DNA of 64,000 nucleotides from Phosphoribacter sp037046615 (GTDB lineage: Bacteria; Actinomycetota; Actinomycetes; Actinomycetales; Dermatophilaceae). The stretch covers positions 300,458 to 364,457 of the forward strand of contig JBAOHD010000017.1 of assembly GCA_037046615.1 (NCBI GenBank). The letters run 5' to 3'. This document shows positions 45,680 to 55,138 of the stretch, piece by piece (the first letter of the stretch is position 1; each line of letters starts with the position of its first letter). Below the pieces are notes generated by a model. That model was given only the letters and a program-made list of their open reading frames with translations. It did no database searches and had not been told where the DNA came from. A program made the position numbers and the translations under genes.

Positions 45680-46584
45680 GGCCCGGCGTGATCCTCCGCG
45701 AGACCGTCAGCGGGCTGCGACGCAACCTCTCGATGGCCATCTCGGTCATCCTCGTGACGATGATCTCGATGTATCTCCTCGGTCTGGGTCTGTTGGCCAA
45801 CCGGCAGGTCGACACGATGAAGGACTACTGGTACGACCGGGTCCAAGTGTCGGTCTTCCTCTGCGTTGAGGGCTCGCAATACCCCGCCTGCGCCGGCAAG
45901 GCGACCACGCCCGAGCAACGCGACCAGATCCGCAAGCAACTCGAACAGATGCGGCCCCCGGTCAAAGACATCTATTACGAGTCGCAGGCCGAAGCCTTCA
46001 AGCGCTTCAAGGAGCAGTTCAAGAACTCGCCGCTCGGCGAGCAGGCCACCGAGCGCGCCTTCGCCGACTCCTTCCGGGTGTCGCTCACCGACCCCGCGAA
46101 ATACGACGTCATCGTCTCTTCCTTCCAGGGGGCCCCGGGAGTCGGCCGCGTCCAAGACCAGAAACAACTCCTCGACCGTTTCTTCGCCTTCATGAACGTC
46201 GTCTCCTGGGGCGCCATTGCCCTGTCGGGGATCATGGTGCTCGCCGCGGTCCTGCTCATGTCGACGACGATCCGACAGACTGCCTTCTCCCGCCGCCGCG
46301 AGACCGGGATCATGCGCCTCGTCGGCGCGTCCAATGCGACGATCCAATTGCCGTTCATCCTCGAGACCCTCATCGCAGCGCTCATCGGGTCGGGGGCGGC
46401 ACTCGGGTTGCTCTACGCCACCGTCCATTACGGGGTCAGCGGATACCTCAGCAAGACCCTCCTGGACACTGCCTTCATCGGCATCCCGGATGTCATCGCC
46501 ATTGGGCCGATCATCCTCGGCGGGGTCGCTCTCTTGGCGATCTCCACCTCCTGGGTGACGCTCAGACGGTACCTTCGAGTCTGA
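45676..46584 (+). CDS. ftsX: Cell division protein FtsX
   Basis: A 302-residue membrane partner of FtsE with four helices: one at residues ~22-42, then a ~110-residue extracytoplasmic domain (WYDRVQVSVFLCVEGSQYPACAGKATTPEQRDQIRKQLEQMRPPVKDIYYESQAEAFKRFKEQF), then helices at ~175-200, 225-250 and 270-290. The external domain carries two Cys in an insert (CVEG...PAC) that could form a disulfide. The ATG overlaps ftsE. The extracellular domain would bind the coiled-coil hydrolase encoded next. Confidence 0.94.
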   Translation: MRPGVILRETVSGLRRNLSMAISVILVTMISMYLLGLGLLANRQVDTMKDYWYDRVQVSVFLCVEGSQYPACAGKATTPEQRDQIRKQLEQMRPPVKDIYYESQAEAFKRFKEQFKNSPLGEQATERAFADSFRVSLTDPAKYDVIVSSFQGAPGVGRVQDQKQLLDRFFAFMNVVSWGAIALSGIMVLAAVLLMSTTIRQTAFSRRRETGIMRLVGASNATIQLPFILETLIAALIGSGAALGLLYATVHYGVSGYLSKTLLDTAFIGIPDVIAIGPIILGGVALLAISTSWVTLRRYLRV

Positions 46585-46603
46585 CGGGGAGGAAGGGACG
46601 GAC

Positions 46604-47936
46604 ATGGGCTTTTCGACGTGGCGCGTTCGCGTGCGCCGGTATGCCGTCGCGCCGCTCGCCGTGGCCGGCCTCCTCGCCTTCGGTGTGGCGGGCCCGGTCC
46701 ACGCTGACACCGGCGACGCCAAGAGCAAGGCAGACGAGCAGGTCGCAGACCTGCGCGACCAACTCGAAGGCACCTCGACGGAACTCGTCACGGCATACCT
46801 CGCGTTGAAGGACGCCCAGGCGAAGCTGCCGGCGGCCCAAGCCGCCCTCGCGCAAGCGCAGGCCGCGGCCGCGGCCGCCGAGAAGCGCAACACCGAGGTC
46901 GGCATCGCCCTCGCCGTCGCCCAGGCCGACGAAGCACGCGCCACCGAGCGGCTCGCAGCCAACGCCACCCAGCTCGACGCCACCCAGCGCGCCCTCGACA
47001 CCTTCGCCGCCGACATGTTCCAGAGCGGCGGAGACAGCCAGTTGTCCATGGCCCTCGGGGCAACCAACCCCGACGACTTCGCCACCCGACTCGTGATGGC
47101 CGACACCGTCTCGGCCATGACCAATGAGGCCATCGCCCGGCTGGCGGCCTCCCGGGCGGACGGCGCCGCCACGACGGCATACCTGCAGGCCGTCCGCGCC
47201 GAAATCGCCGAGCTCAAGCGGCAGGCCGAGGCGGCGCTCGCGGCCGCCACCCAAGCCCGGGCCACGGCCCAGCAGGCCAAGGACGCCGTCGACGCCCTCG
47301 TCGCGACCCAAGCGCAGGTGGCGGCCGAAGTCGAGGTGCCGCAAGGCCACCGAACTCCAACTGCTCGCGGCCGCCGAGGCCGAGCAGGAGCGGCTCCGTT
47401 TGGTGCTCGTCGAAGAGGCCCGCAAGGCCCGCGAAGCCGAAGAGGCCCGCAAGGCTGAGGAAGCGCGCAAGGCAGCCGCCGCTAAGGCAGCCGGCACGGC
47501 CTACACGCCGCCGAAGGTGTCGGACGCGGCTCCCGGCGCCCGCGGCGGGTTCCTCAACTACCCCGCCAACGGTCCGATCACCTCCGGGTTCGCCTGGCGC
47601 CTCAACCCGGTGACCGGGGTCTATCAACTCCACGGGGGCATCGACTTCGGCATCGCCTGCGGCACACCGATCTACGCGACCGCCGCGGGCACAGTCATCC
47701 AGTCGGGCAGCTTCTACAGCTACGGCACCCGGATCGTCGTCTCCCACGGGATCGTGAAGGGTGTGGGTCTAGCCACCACCTACAATCACCTCAGCCGCAT
47801 CCTCGTGCCCAGCGGTCCCGTGGCCAGGGGTCAGCTGATCGCCTACTCCGGCACGACGGGTCACTCCACGGGGTGCCACCTGCATTTCGAAACCGTCGAG
47901 GATGGCGTCCGGGTCAACCCCCTCGCCTGGATCTGA
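46604..47936 (+). CDS. M23 murein hydrolase with coiled coil, FtsX partner (one frameshift)
   Basis: About 444 residues. A signal peptide (YAVAPLAVAGLLAFGVAGPVHA) is followed by a long alanine-rich coiled coil (residues ~35-250). A shift near 47,335 leads to a second frame with the rest of the coil (EEARKAREAEEARKAEEARKAAAA) and a C-terminal M23/LytM domain: GPITSGFAWRLNPVTGVYQLHGGIDFG (first zinc His/Asp), YNHLSRILV, HSTGCHLHFETVEDG (HxH). The domain order matches EnvC and mycobacterial RipC, which FtsEX activates at the septum. Placement 19 bases behind ftsX supports this. Confidence 0.92.
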
Positions 47937-47972
47937 GACCCGGCCCACCCGGCCGACAGCACGAGGAGGGCG

Positions 47973-48449
47973 ATGCCAATGGCCAAGGAAACCGGTCGCA
48001 AGCTGGTTGCGAGCAATCGCAAGGCCCGGCACGACTACCACATCGAAGACACCTTCGAGGCGGGAATCTCCTTGTGGGGCACGGAAGTCAAAGCATTGCG
48101 CGCCGGGCGGTGCTCCCTCGTCGATGGGTTTGCGGCCTTCTCCGGTGACGAGCTCTGGCTTGAGGGAGTCCACATCCCCGAATACACGCAGGGCACGTGG
48201 ACCAACCATGCGCCACGGCGCAAGCGCAAGCTCCTGCTCCATCGCGAGGAGCTCGCCAAGATCGAGAGCAAGACCCGCGAGAAGGGCCGCACGATCGTCC
48301 CGCTCGCGCTCTACTTCAAGGACGGTCGAGCCAAGGTGGAGATCGCGCTGGCAACCGGCAAGAAGCTCTACGACAAGCGGCAGTCCCTGCGCGAACGCCA
48401 AGACCGGCGTGAGGCCGAGCGCGCGATCCACTCCAGGAGTGAGCGATGA
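47973..48449 (+). CDS. smpB: SsrA-binding protein SmpB
   Basis: A 158-residue SmpB, partner of tmRNA in rescuing stalled ribosomes. It has LVASNRKARHDYHIEDTFEAGISLWGTEVKALRAGRCSLVDGFA, NHAPRRKRKLLLHREEL, IVPLALYFKDGRAKVEIALATGKKLYDKRQSL and a basic C-terminal tail. Start is ATG 47973 with GAGG upstream; ATG 47979 is equally possible. Its own substrate RNA, ssrA, lies about 6 kb downstream. The stop overlaps the DUF2207 start by 4 bases. Confidence 0.96.
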   Translation: MPMAKETGRKLVASNRKARHDYHIEDTFEAGISLWGTEVKALRAGRCSLVDGFAAFSGDELWLEGVHIPEYTQGTWTNHAPRRKRKLLLHREELAKIESKTREKGRTIVPLALYFKDGRAKVEIALATGKKLYDKRQSLRERQDRREAERAIHSRSER

Positions 48450-50377
48450 GCGCCACCCGCCGCTGGTATGCCGTCCTGTGGACACTCCTGCTCGGGCTGG
48501 GACTGACCGGCGCGGCATACGTCATGGCGCCAGCAGCCCACGCGAACGCGCCCGTGTTCGTCGCTGTCGACACGATGACTGAGATGTCGACCGAGTTCGT
48601 CCTCGACCGCTCGGGTGCCGTCGACGTGACCGAGACGATCCGTTATCGCTTTGACGAGTCGCTGGGTGAGCGCCACGGCATCTATCGCAACATCGTGGTC
48701 CGCCAAGGGGTCGACTCCGCGCCCGACAGCTATCGCTACTACGCGCTGACCGGGGTCTCGGTCACGAGCCCGACCGGTGCCAACACGAAGGTCGCGCTGA
48801 CCGACAACGGGTCGACAGTGACGATCAAGGTGGGCTCGGCGACCGTGGCCGTCGGCGGCACCCAGACCTACGTCGTGAAATACCGCTTGGCCAATGTCGT
48901 CAACGATGTCGCCGACACGGGGCCGACCGACACGGCGGAGTTCTACTACAACGTCTTCAAGGACGATGTCATCTCCAAGGCCCTGGCCACCGTGACGGTC
49001 AGGGCGCCCGGCGCCGCCACCGCCACCCGGTGCACGCGCGGCACCGGCGCACCCTGCGACACGACCGGCGAGCCGGGCCAGGAGGTGCGCTTCCGCGTTG
49101 CAAGCCTGGCGAGCAACGAAAACCTCACGATCGCCCTGAGTTACCCCCGGACGGTCTTCGGCGACCTCAAACCGGACATCCGCACCGGCGGGTCCTCCCT
49201 GGAGGAAGGGCCGGCACGGCTGCTCACCTGGGCCTCGTACGGCGGCGGCTTCCTCGCCCCGATCATCGCGCTGCTCGGCATGGGCACGCTGGCAGCCACC
49301 CGAGGACGAGACGAGTGGTATGCCGGTCTCACGCCAGGATTGACCCCCGGCCCGACCGCCCCGCCCGTGCCCGTGCGCCGCGGCAAGACCCCGACGATCG
49401 CCGTGCAGTTCGCCCCGCCCCCAGGGGTCCAGCCGGGGCTGGTCGGCACGATCATCGACGAGTCGGCCGACACGATCGACGTCTCGGCGACCGTCATCGA
49501 CCTCGCGGTGCGGGGTTACCTGCGGATCGAGGAGGTCGAGGCCGGCGGGATGTTTTCCCGCACCGACTGGCGCTTGACGCTGCTGAAGTCCCCGGACGCT
49601 GCCCTACGCCCCTACGAGAGCACGTTGCTGCACGGGATTTTCAGCAGTGGCAGCATCGTCGAGTTGTCCGATCTCAAGAACACCTTCGCTCAGACGCTCA
49701 CCCGGGTGAAGAGTCAGATGTATGGCGAGGTGTTGTCCCGACGCTGGTTCCGCTCGTCACCCGACACCACCCGCAACGTCTGGCGGGTCTTGGCCGGTCT
49801 CCTCGTGGGCGCAGGCATCATGAGCGCCTTCTTCTGGGGGGCTTCCTCCAGAGCCGTCGACCGGACGGCCGGGCTGAGTCTGCCCATTCCGTCGGGGATC
49901 GTCCTCGGGCTCGGCCTGGCCGTGAGTGGGCTCATCGTCGGGTTTTTCGGCAACCGGATGGCCGCCAAGACCGCCGAAGGATCGGCGGTCTTCGCCCAGT
50001 CGCTGGGGTTCAAGCAATATCTCGTAACCGCAGAGGCCGACCAGATCCGGTGGGAGGAAGCGCAAGACATCTTCAGCCGCTACCTGCCGTTTGCCATCGT
50101 CTTCGGCTGCGCCGACCGGTGGGCCTCGACCTTCCAGCAGGTGGCGGCTGCCGCGGCCGCAGCCGGCCAGCCGATCCTGATGCCGGATTGGTACATCTAC
50201 CACGGCAGCCTCTTCCCCGACTTCACGAGCATCACCGACGGCGTCGACAGCTTCTCGACGACGGCGAGCGGCACCTTCCAGTCCACCCCCGGCTCGTCGG
50301 GTGGGTCAGGTTTTGGCTCGTCCGGCGGATCGTTCTCCGGTGGCGGCGTCGGCGGATCGAGCTCGGGGGGCTGGTAG
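48446..50377 (+). CDS. DUF2207 domain-containing membrane protein
   Basis: A 643-residue protein with a signal peptide (LWTLLLGLGLTGAAYVMAPAAHANA), an extracytoplasmic DUF2207 beta domain (residues ~45-230, GAVDVTETIRYRFDESLGERHGIYRNI), one helix near 265, a cytoplasmic winged segment (ATVIDLAVRGYLRIEEVEAGG, a usual family block), two helices near residues 455-500, and a Gly/Ser-rich C-terminus (SSGGSGFGSSGGSFSGGGVGG). The function is unknown. It is translationally coupled to smpB. Confidence 0.88.
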   Translation: MSATRRWYAVLWTLLLGLGLTGAAYVMAPAAHANAPVFVAVDTMTEMSTEFVLDRSGAVDVTETIRYRFDESLGERHGIYRNIVVRQGVDSAPDSYRYYALTGVSVTSPTGANTKVALTDNGSTVTIKVGSATVAVGGTQTYVVKYRLANVVNDVADTGPTDTAEFYYNVFKDDVISKALATVTVRAPGAATATRCTRGTGAPCDTTGEPGQEVRFRVASLASNENLTIALSYPRTVFGDLKPDIRTGGSSLEEGPARLLTWASYGGGFLAPIIALLGMGTLAATRGRDEWYAGLTPGLTPGPTAPPVPVRRGKTPTIAVQFAPPPGVQPGLVGTIIDESADTIDVSATVIDLAVRGYLRIEEVEAGGMFSRTDWRLTLLKSPDAALRPYESTLLHGIFSSGSIVELSDLKNTFAQTLTRVKSQMYGEVLSRRWFRSSPDTTRNVWRVLAGLLVGAGIMSAFFWGASSRAVDRTAGLSLPIPSGIVLGLGLAVSGLIVGFFGNRMAAKTAEGSAVFAQSLGFKQYLVTAEADQIRWEEAQDIFSRYLPFAIVFGCADRWASTFQQVAAAAAAAGQPILMPDWYIYHGSLFPDFTSITDGVDSFSTTASGTFQSTPGSSGGSGFGSSGGSFSGGGVGGSSSGGW

Positions 50378-50399
50378 CGGCCCGAGCTCGACCCCACGC

Positions 50400-51595
50400 C
50401 TACTGCGTCCGCCGGCGACCTGTCGCGGTCAACACGGCCCCACCGAGGATGAGCGCGATGCACCATGCCACGTAGGCGCCCAGGTCTTCGTGCGGCAAAC
50501 CCGATTGCGGCAGCGTCGAAGCAGTCGGCGCCGGGGTGGTCGCGGGGGGCTTGGTCGTCGTCGGCGGGACCACCGCAGCGGTTGTCGTCGGCGTCACGAT
50601 CTTGGTGTTGACCCAGCGGAAGGTGTTGTCCTTGAGGACCGGGGAGTCGCAGGTCGGAGCCGGCGGTGCCAGGGCAGCCGCTGCCGTGCGTCCGGTCACC
50701 GGGATGGTGCGCCACGCTCCGCAGACGTAGTGCACGGCATACAGCGTGGTCGAGAGCGTGTAGCCGCTCGGTGCGGCGCTCTCCCAGAGGATGATCCGAT
50801 CGTTGCTGTCGTAGTCCTCGGGCATCGTCGGGGTTCCCGGGATGCGATAGGGCATCTCGTCTTGCAGGTAGGTCGGCCACGCACCAGGGTCGATCGTCGG
50901 CTCCGTGCCGAGGGGGTCGCACGTCCAGGTGAGGTCGTTGTCCCACCGCGTGCAGTGCCACCCCTGGACCTGGGCCCCCTTGAGCGTCGCTCCGGCTTGG
51001 TCGACCTTCGCCAGGAGCGGAGGCGTCGAGTGCAGCCGCGGCACTTCGCGGAGGTTGGTCAGCAGGATTGGCACGGTGCCGTCCCTGGGCAGGGTGCCAG
51101 CAGGCAGGGCATCTGGGTCACAGGTCAAACCGGGGTTGTTCACGGCATCCCCGGGCACCCAAGCGCCGCACATGTAGCTGTAGCTGTGCTTGGTGGTGTC
51201 CGTGATGTAGCCGGTCGGAGCGGCGGTTTCCCACACGGTGATGACCATGGTGGGGGTAGGAGAGGTCGAGCCACGGGTTGTCTGGAGGTTCTGGGTGAGC
51301 CAGTTGCCACCGTTATCAAACCCGTCCCGGGTGTCACCGATGAGGGGCTTCTCGTACCACTCGCCCAAGTCGCAGGTCCACTGAGGATCGGGGGTCTCGT
51401 CCCAGTTCCGTGCAGAGGGTGAAGTCCCACGCGGCGCCGTCGATCCGCTTCCCTTGGAGGTCGACCTTCATCACCGGCGGGAGTGAGGACATTGGAGGTT
51501 TGCGCGACGGCGCCCGGCGCGGTGACGGCGAGCGGCGCGAGCGCGACAACGGCGACGGCTAGCGCCCGGAAGGCGCGACGAACTGACTTTTGCAT
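50400..51595 (-). CDS. Secreted, wall-anchored protein with LPQSG sorting-like end (frameshifts)
   Basis: About 398 codons. The start MQKSVRRAFRALAVAVVALAPLAVTAPGAVAQ is a signal peptide; two shifts (near 51,480 and 51,395) join it to the main frame. This contains two related modules, each with a VWETAAPTGY or LWESAAPSGY block, a C(G)AW motif and a TCD Cys, then a Thr/Pro-rich wall-spanning stretch, LPQSG, a hydrophobic helix and RRRTQ. That ending is a sortase-type sorting signal with Ser for Thr. I do not recognise the module; an adhesin or sugar-binding role would be a guess. No sortase is in the window. Confidence 0.72.
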
Positions 51596-51694
51596 AGAGG
51601 TCCCCACAGGCTGATCCGCACGCAGGGCGGACCGCATGTCCGCCCTATCGTCGTTCAGTATGCAGGGCACGGCAGCTCATCGCCAGAGGGCAGT

Positions 51695-51716
51695 CCCTAG
51701 ACTGACCCTAGACTGA
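51695..51716 (+). repeat. Tandem 11-bp repeat holding a doubled -10 element before the MFS gene
   Basis: CCCTAGACTGA occurs twice in a row (51695-51705 and 51706-51716). Each copy contains TAGACT; the second (51709-51714) stands 6 bases before GTG 51721, the leaderless spacing used elsewhere here, and the first would start 11 bases earlier. Confidence 0.6.
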
Positions 51717-51720
51717 CGCG

Positions 51721-52981
51721 GTGAGCGGGACCGAGCACGTGCAACGCAACACCGTGTCAACGCTCGTCTCGACCCAGATCCTCGGGGGCCTCGGCGTCGG
51801 TGCCGCCATCTCGGTCAACGCCCTCTTGGCCAAAACCGTCTCGGGCCGTGAGGATTTCGCCGGTCTTGCGCAGACCAGCGCCGTCCTCGGCGCGGCCGTC
51901 ATCACCATGCTCTTGGCCAGCGTGATGGATCGTCGTGGTCGGCGTCCCGGCCTCACCCTTGGCTATGCGATCGGCGTCACGGGGGCGGCCCTGTCGATCA
52001 TCGCCGGCAGCATCGCCAGCTTCCCCCTCCTGCTCGTGGGGGCCGCTCTGCTTGGGCGGCACGACCGCCGCAAACAACCAGAGCCGGTATGCCGCGACCG
52101 ACCTCTCTGCCCCGGACCGCCGTGGTCGGGATCTGAGCACCGTCGTCTGGGCGACCACCGTCGGGTCGGTCCTCGGCCCCAACCTGTCCGGGTCCGGGGA
52201 AGGTCGTGGCCGGGTGGCTCGCCCTTCCGCCGCTCACCGGCGCCTATGTCATCGCCGGCGTCGGGATCATCGCGGCCATGGTCGTCATGACCGTGCGCCT
52301 GCGTCCCGACCCGCTCCTGCTCGCCCGCGCGCGAGGCGCAGGCCCACCACGACGCCACGGGTGCGGCGACACCGCCGCGTGAATCGGGCTGGCAGATCCT
52401 CCGGGGCAACCGGCTCCTCCAGCTCGCGGCCGTCGGGCCTCGCCCTCAGCCACGCGGTCATGGTCGCGGTCATGGTCATGACACCGGTCCACATGGACCA
52501 CGGTCATGCCGACCTGGAAATCATCGGCCTCGTCATCAGCATCCACATCCTCGGGATGTATGTCTTCTCGCCATTCGTCGGACGAGCCGTTGACCGGTGG
52601 GGCAGCCCCAGGATTCTCGGCCTCGGCGGGGTGACCCTGCTGGCTGCGCTCGCTCTGGCCGGCACCTCCCAGGCCGGGTCCTCGGTGCCCCTCGGCGTCG
52701 GCCTCTTCCTCCTCGGCGTGGGCTGGTCGTTCGGCACGATCGCCTGCTCGACTCTCGTGACGGCGGCGTCGACTCCCCGGACCCGCCCGGCCATCCAAGG
52801 GGTGACCGATCTCATCACCGGCATGACCGCAGCGGTCGGTGGCGCAGTGGCGGGCGTCGTCGTCGGGGGGCCGGGCTACGGCGCCCTCAATGCGATCTCC
52901 GCAGTGTTTGCGGCCGTGGTGATCGTCACGGCTGTGGCGGCCGCGCGGCATACCTCTGCCCTCATGCGAGCTGACGGGTAG
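51721..52981 (+). CDS. MFS transporter (frameshifts)
   Basis: A major facilitator protein of about 420 residues, split into frames at about 52,055, 52,195 and 52,340-52,430. N-half: TQILGGLGVGAAISVNALLAK, SAVLGAAVITMLLASVMDRRGRRPGLTLGYAIG with the MFS loop-2 motif DRRGRRPGL. C-half: HAVMVAVMVMTPVHMDHGHADLEIIGLVISIHILGMYVFSPFVGRAVDRWGSPRILGLGG, then helices to the end. About twelve helices in all. The substrate is unknown; a drug-efflux type is likely. GTG 51721 is supported by TAGACT 6 bases upstream. Confidence 0.83.
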
Positions 52982-53011
52982 ATTGGCTCGAAACGCACAC
53001 GGACCACACGG

Positions 53012-54565
53012 ATGGGGACCATGACCTCCCAAGGCATCCGGGACGGCAGACCTGATGCCTCCCTCGGCTGGGCGACGCGAGTCCGCCGGGAGATCAAGGG
53101 CATCGGGTATGCCTGGGGAGATCCCGCGACCCGCCGCGGCACGCTCGCCACGACCCTGGTCCTAGCCGGCACTTTCGGCTACGGCATGCTGCCGCCCGAC
53201 AACGTCTGGCGTGGCGTGCCGGGCATCGGCTGGATGCAGACCTCAGCGCCCGGCCGGATCCTCTCGGTCGTCCTGCTGCTCTACGGCGTTATCCTCCTGC
53301 TCGACGCCTGGCTGCGGATCCGCCCGGCGGGCAGCCGTCGTCCCATCTCCCGCGGCACCGTGTGGTGGTGGAGCCTGCCGCTGCTGCCCGCGCCGCCCCT
53401 GCTGTCCTTCGACGCCTACTCGTATGCCGCGCAAGGCGAGATGGTCCACCGCGGGTTCGACCCGTACTCAGATGGGCCAGCCGTCCTCGGCGACCTCTTC
53501 CACGCGCAAGTCGATCCCATTTGGCAGTTCACGCCAGCGCCCTACGGGCCGTTGTCGCTGCAGGTCCAGCACCTCATCACCGACCTCAGCGGCCATAACG
53601 CCTACCTGGCCGCGATCCTCATGCGCATCCCTGCCTTCATCGGCGTGCTGCTGATCGCGATCTACCTGCCGCGGATCGCCCAGTTCCTCGGCTACGACCG
53701 TGACCAGACCCTGTGGCTTGCCGTCCTCAACCCCCTCGTCGTGCTCCACCTCGTCGGAGGGGCCCACAACGACAGCCTCATGATCGGGCTCATGGTCCTC
53801 GGGCTGTGGTTTGGGATCAGGCATCACATCGTGGTCGGGTCGTTGTGTATCGCCGCAGCCGCCTCCATCAAGCAACCTGCCGCCGCTGCCATCCTCGCCG
53901 TCGCGGCATTGCACGCGTGGCGGGGCAATGACTGGGGGCGGCCGACCAAGGTCGAGGTCCTGCGCAAACTCGTGCCTGCCGGTCTGATCTTCGCGGTGGG
54001 CTTCGTCGGGATCGGGCTCGCGAGTGGGTTGGGCTTCGGCTGGATCACCGCACTCGGAGTGCCCGGCGCAGTGCGGTCGATGCTCGCGCCGTTCACAGCG
54101 CTCGGGGCCGGACTCGAGTGGCTCGCCACGATGGCCGGCTGGAATGGCATCGCAGCCTCCATGGTCGGATGGACGCAACGGGTGGGCCAGCTCCTCGGTG
54201 TAGCCATCATGGGGTGGCTCGTCTGGAAGTACAAAGCCAAACACCCCGTGCGCACCCTCGGGTGGATCCTCCTGGCGTTCGTCATCACGGGCCCGGTCAT
54301 CCACCCGTGGTACCTCTTGTGGGGTGGCCTGCTTTTCGCCATGACCGAGTCCAGCCCGATGCGTCGGCAAGTCGTGCGCTGGGCAACGGTCGGGTTCGTC
54401 CTCTACAGCGCCTTCGACTTCGGATGGTTCAAGAACTCCCTTGCTGCGGCCGCGGTGAGCCTGGTCTTGGCGCTCGCGTGGATCGCGACCGGCCACGACA
54501 AAGGCCTCAATCGGGACGTCGACCTGCGGCTGCCCATGCCCTGGATCCGCCGCACCAAGGTGTGA
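53012..54565 (+). CDS. mptB: Polyprenol-phosphomannose alpha-(1->6)-mannosyltransferase (MptB type)
   Basis: A 517-residue membrane glycosyltransferase with about 12 helices, extending mannan-type lipoglycans from a polyprenol-phosphate-mannose donor at the outer face of the membrane. Distinctive stretches are SFDAYSYAAQGEMVHRGFDPYSDGPAVLGD (external loop with the catalytic-type Asp), PYGPLSLQVQHLI, NPLVVLHLVGGAHNDSLMIGLMVLG and ITGPVIHPWYLLWGG, as in MptA/MptB. ATG 53012 is the longest start; ATG 53021, with GATGGGG just upstream, is equally good. It suggests a lipomannan-like envelope polymer. Confidence 0.88.
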   Translation: MGTMTSQGIRDGRPDASLGWATRVRREIKGIGYAWGDPATRRGTLATTLVLAGTFGYGMLPPDNVWRGVPGIGWMQTSAPGRILSVVLLLYGVILLLDAWLRIRPAGSRRPISRGTVWWWSLPLLPAPPLLSFDAYSYAAQGEMVHRGFDPYSDGPAVLGDLFHAQVDPIWQFTPAPYGPLSLQVQHLITDLSGHNAYLAAILMRIPAFIGVLLIAIYLPRIAQFLGYDRDQTLWLAVLNPLVVLHLVGGAHNDSLMIGLMVLGLWFGIRHHIVVGSLCIAAAASIKQPAAAAILAVAALHAWRGNDWGRPTKVEVLRKLVPAGLIFAVGFVGIGLASGLGFGWITALGVPGAVRSMLAPFTALGAGLEWLATMAGWNGIAASMVGWTQRVGQLLGVAIMGWLVWKYKAKHPVRTLGWILLAFVITGPVIHPWYLLWGGLLFAMTESSPMRRQVVRWATVGFVLYSAFDFGWFKNSLAAAAVSLVLALAWIATGHDKGLNRDVDLRLPMPWIRRTKV

Positions 54566-54671
54566 CCTGACCCGAGGTCGACCCGAGGCGACGGGAATCC
54601 GGTGGCACCTGCCGTGCGTTACACGGCATACTGATGGACTCCCGCCTTCGCGCAGTGAAGGTGCGGGGAGC

Positions 54672-54677
54672 TTGACA
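54672..54677 (+). promoter_or_regulatory. Candidate -35 element of ssrA
   Basis: TTGACA, a perfect -35 hexamer, 42 bases before the ssrA 5' end. The bases 17 downstream (54695-54700) are not a good -10, so only the -35 is well supported. Confidence 0.35.
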
Positions 54678-54719
54678 ACTGGACAGCGTGACGTGGGAGC
54701 CCCCAGCACGACCCACCAC

Positions 54720-55084
54720 GGGGGTGATCGGTTTCGACGGTGGTCGTCATCGCAGGAGAAGCGGGCCGAGGATGCACAGTTATCTCGTTAACGATCTGTG
54801 CAAAACCAATAGGTGCCAACGCAAAGCGCACCGACTTCGCCCTCGCCGCCTGAGCGAGCCTCGAAGTCCGTCAGCCTGAGCTAGTTTCCGACTCAGTGTC
54901 TGGCGTCAGCTAGGAGACTTACCGCGCCGTCATGTCGGGGGGCGTCGCGGGACATCAACTCGACTGGGCCTGTCAGGGAACGCGTGCGTGCGAGCCCTGG
55001 GGCCGAGAAACTCCATAGCGCACTGCGCCCGGAGAAGTCCTGCCATCACGCCATCGGACGCGGGTTCGATTCCCGCCACCTCCA
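54720..55084 (+). ncRNA. ssrA: tmRNA
   Basis: The 5' end GGGGGTGATCGGTTTCGACGG is the tmRNA hallmark, and its first seven bases pair with CACCTCC at 55077-55083 (one G-U) as the acceptor stem of the tRNA-like domain; A 55084 is the discriminator. The T arm reads GCGGGTTCGATTCCCGC at 55060-55076. The tag frame, GCC at 54815 to TGA at 54851, encodes ANAKRTDFALAA, ending in the proteolysis tail LAA and close to other actinobacterial tags. The bases after 55084 are CGA, so CCA must be added after transcription. The RNA is ~365 nt, normal length. SmpB is encoded upstream. Confidence 0.95.
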
Positions 55085-55097
55085 CGATCCCGGCACG

Positions 55098-55114
55098 CGG
55101 TCTTGCTCAGACCG
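55098..55114 (+). terminator. Hairpin after ssrA
   Basis: CGGTCT, loop TGCTC, then AGACCG: a perfect 6-bp stem 13 bases past the tmRNA discriminator base. No T-run follows, so it may be a processing or termination hairpin of the high-GC type. It also separates ssrA from the convergent YccF gene. Confidence 0.45.
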
Positions 55115-55138
55115 ACTTCAGGTATGCCGGGTCTCACG

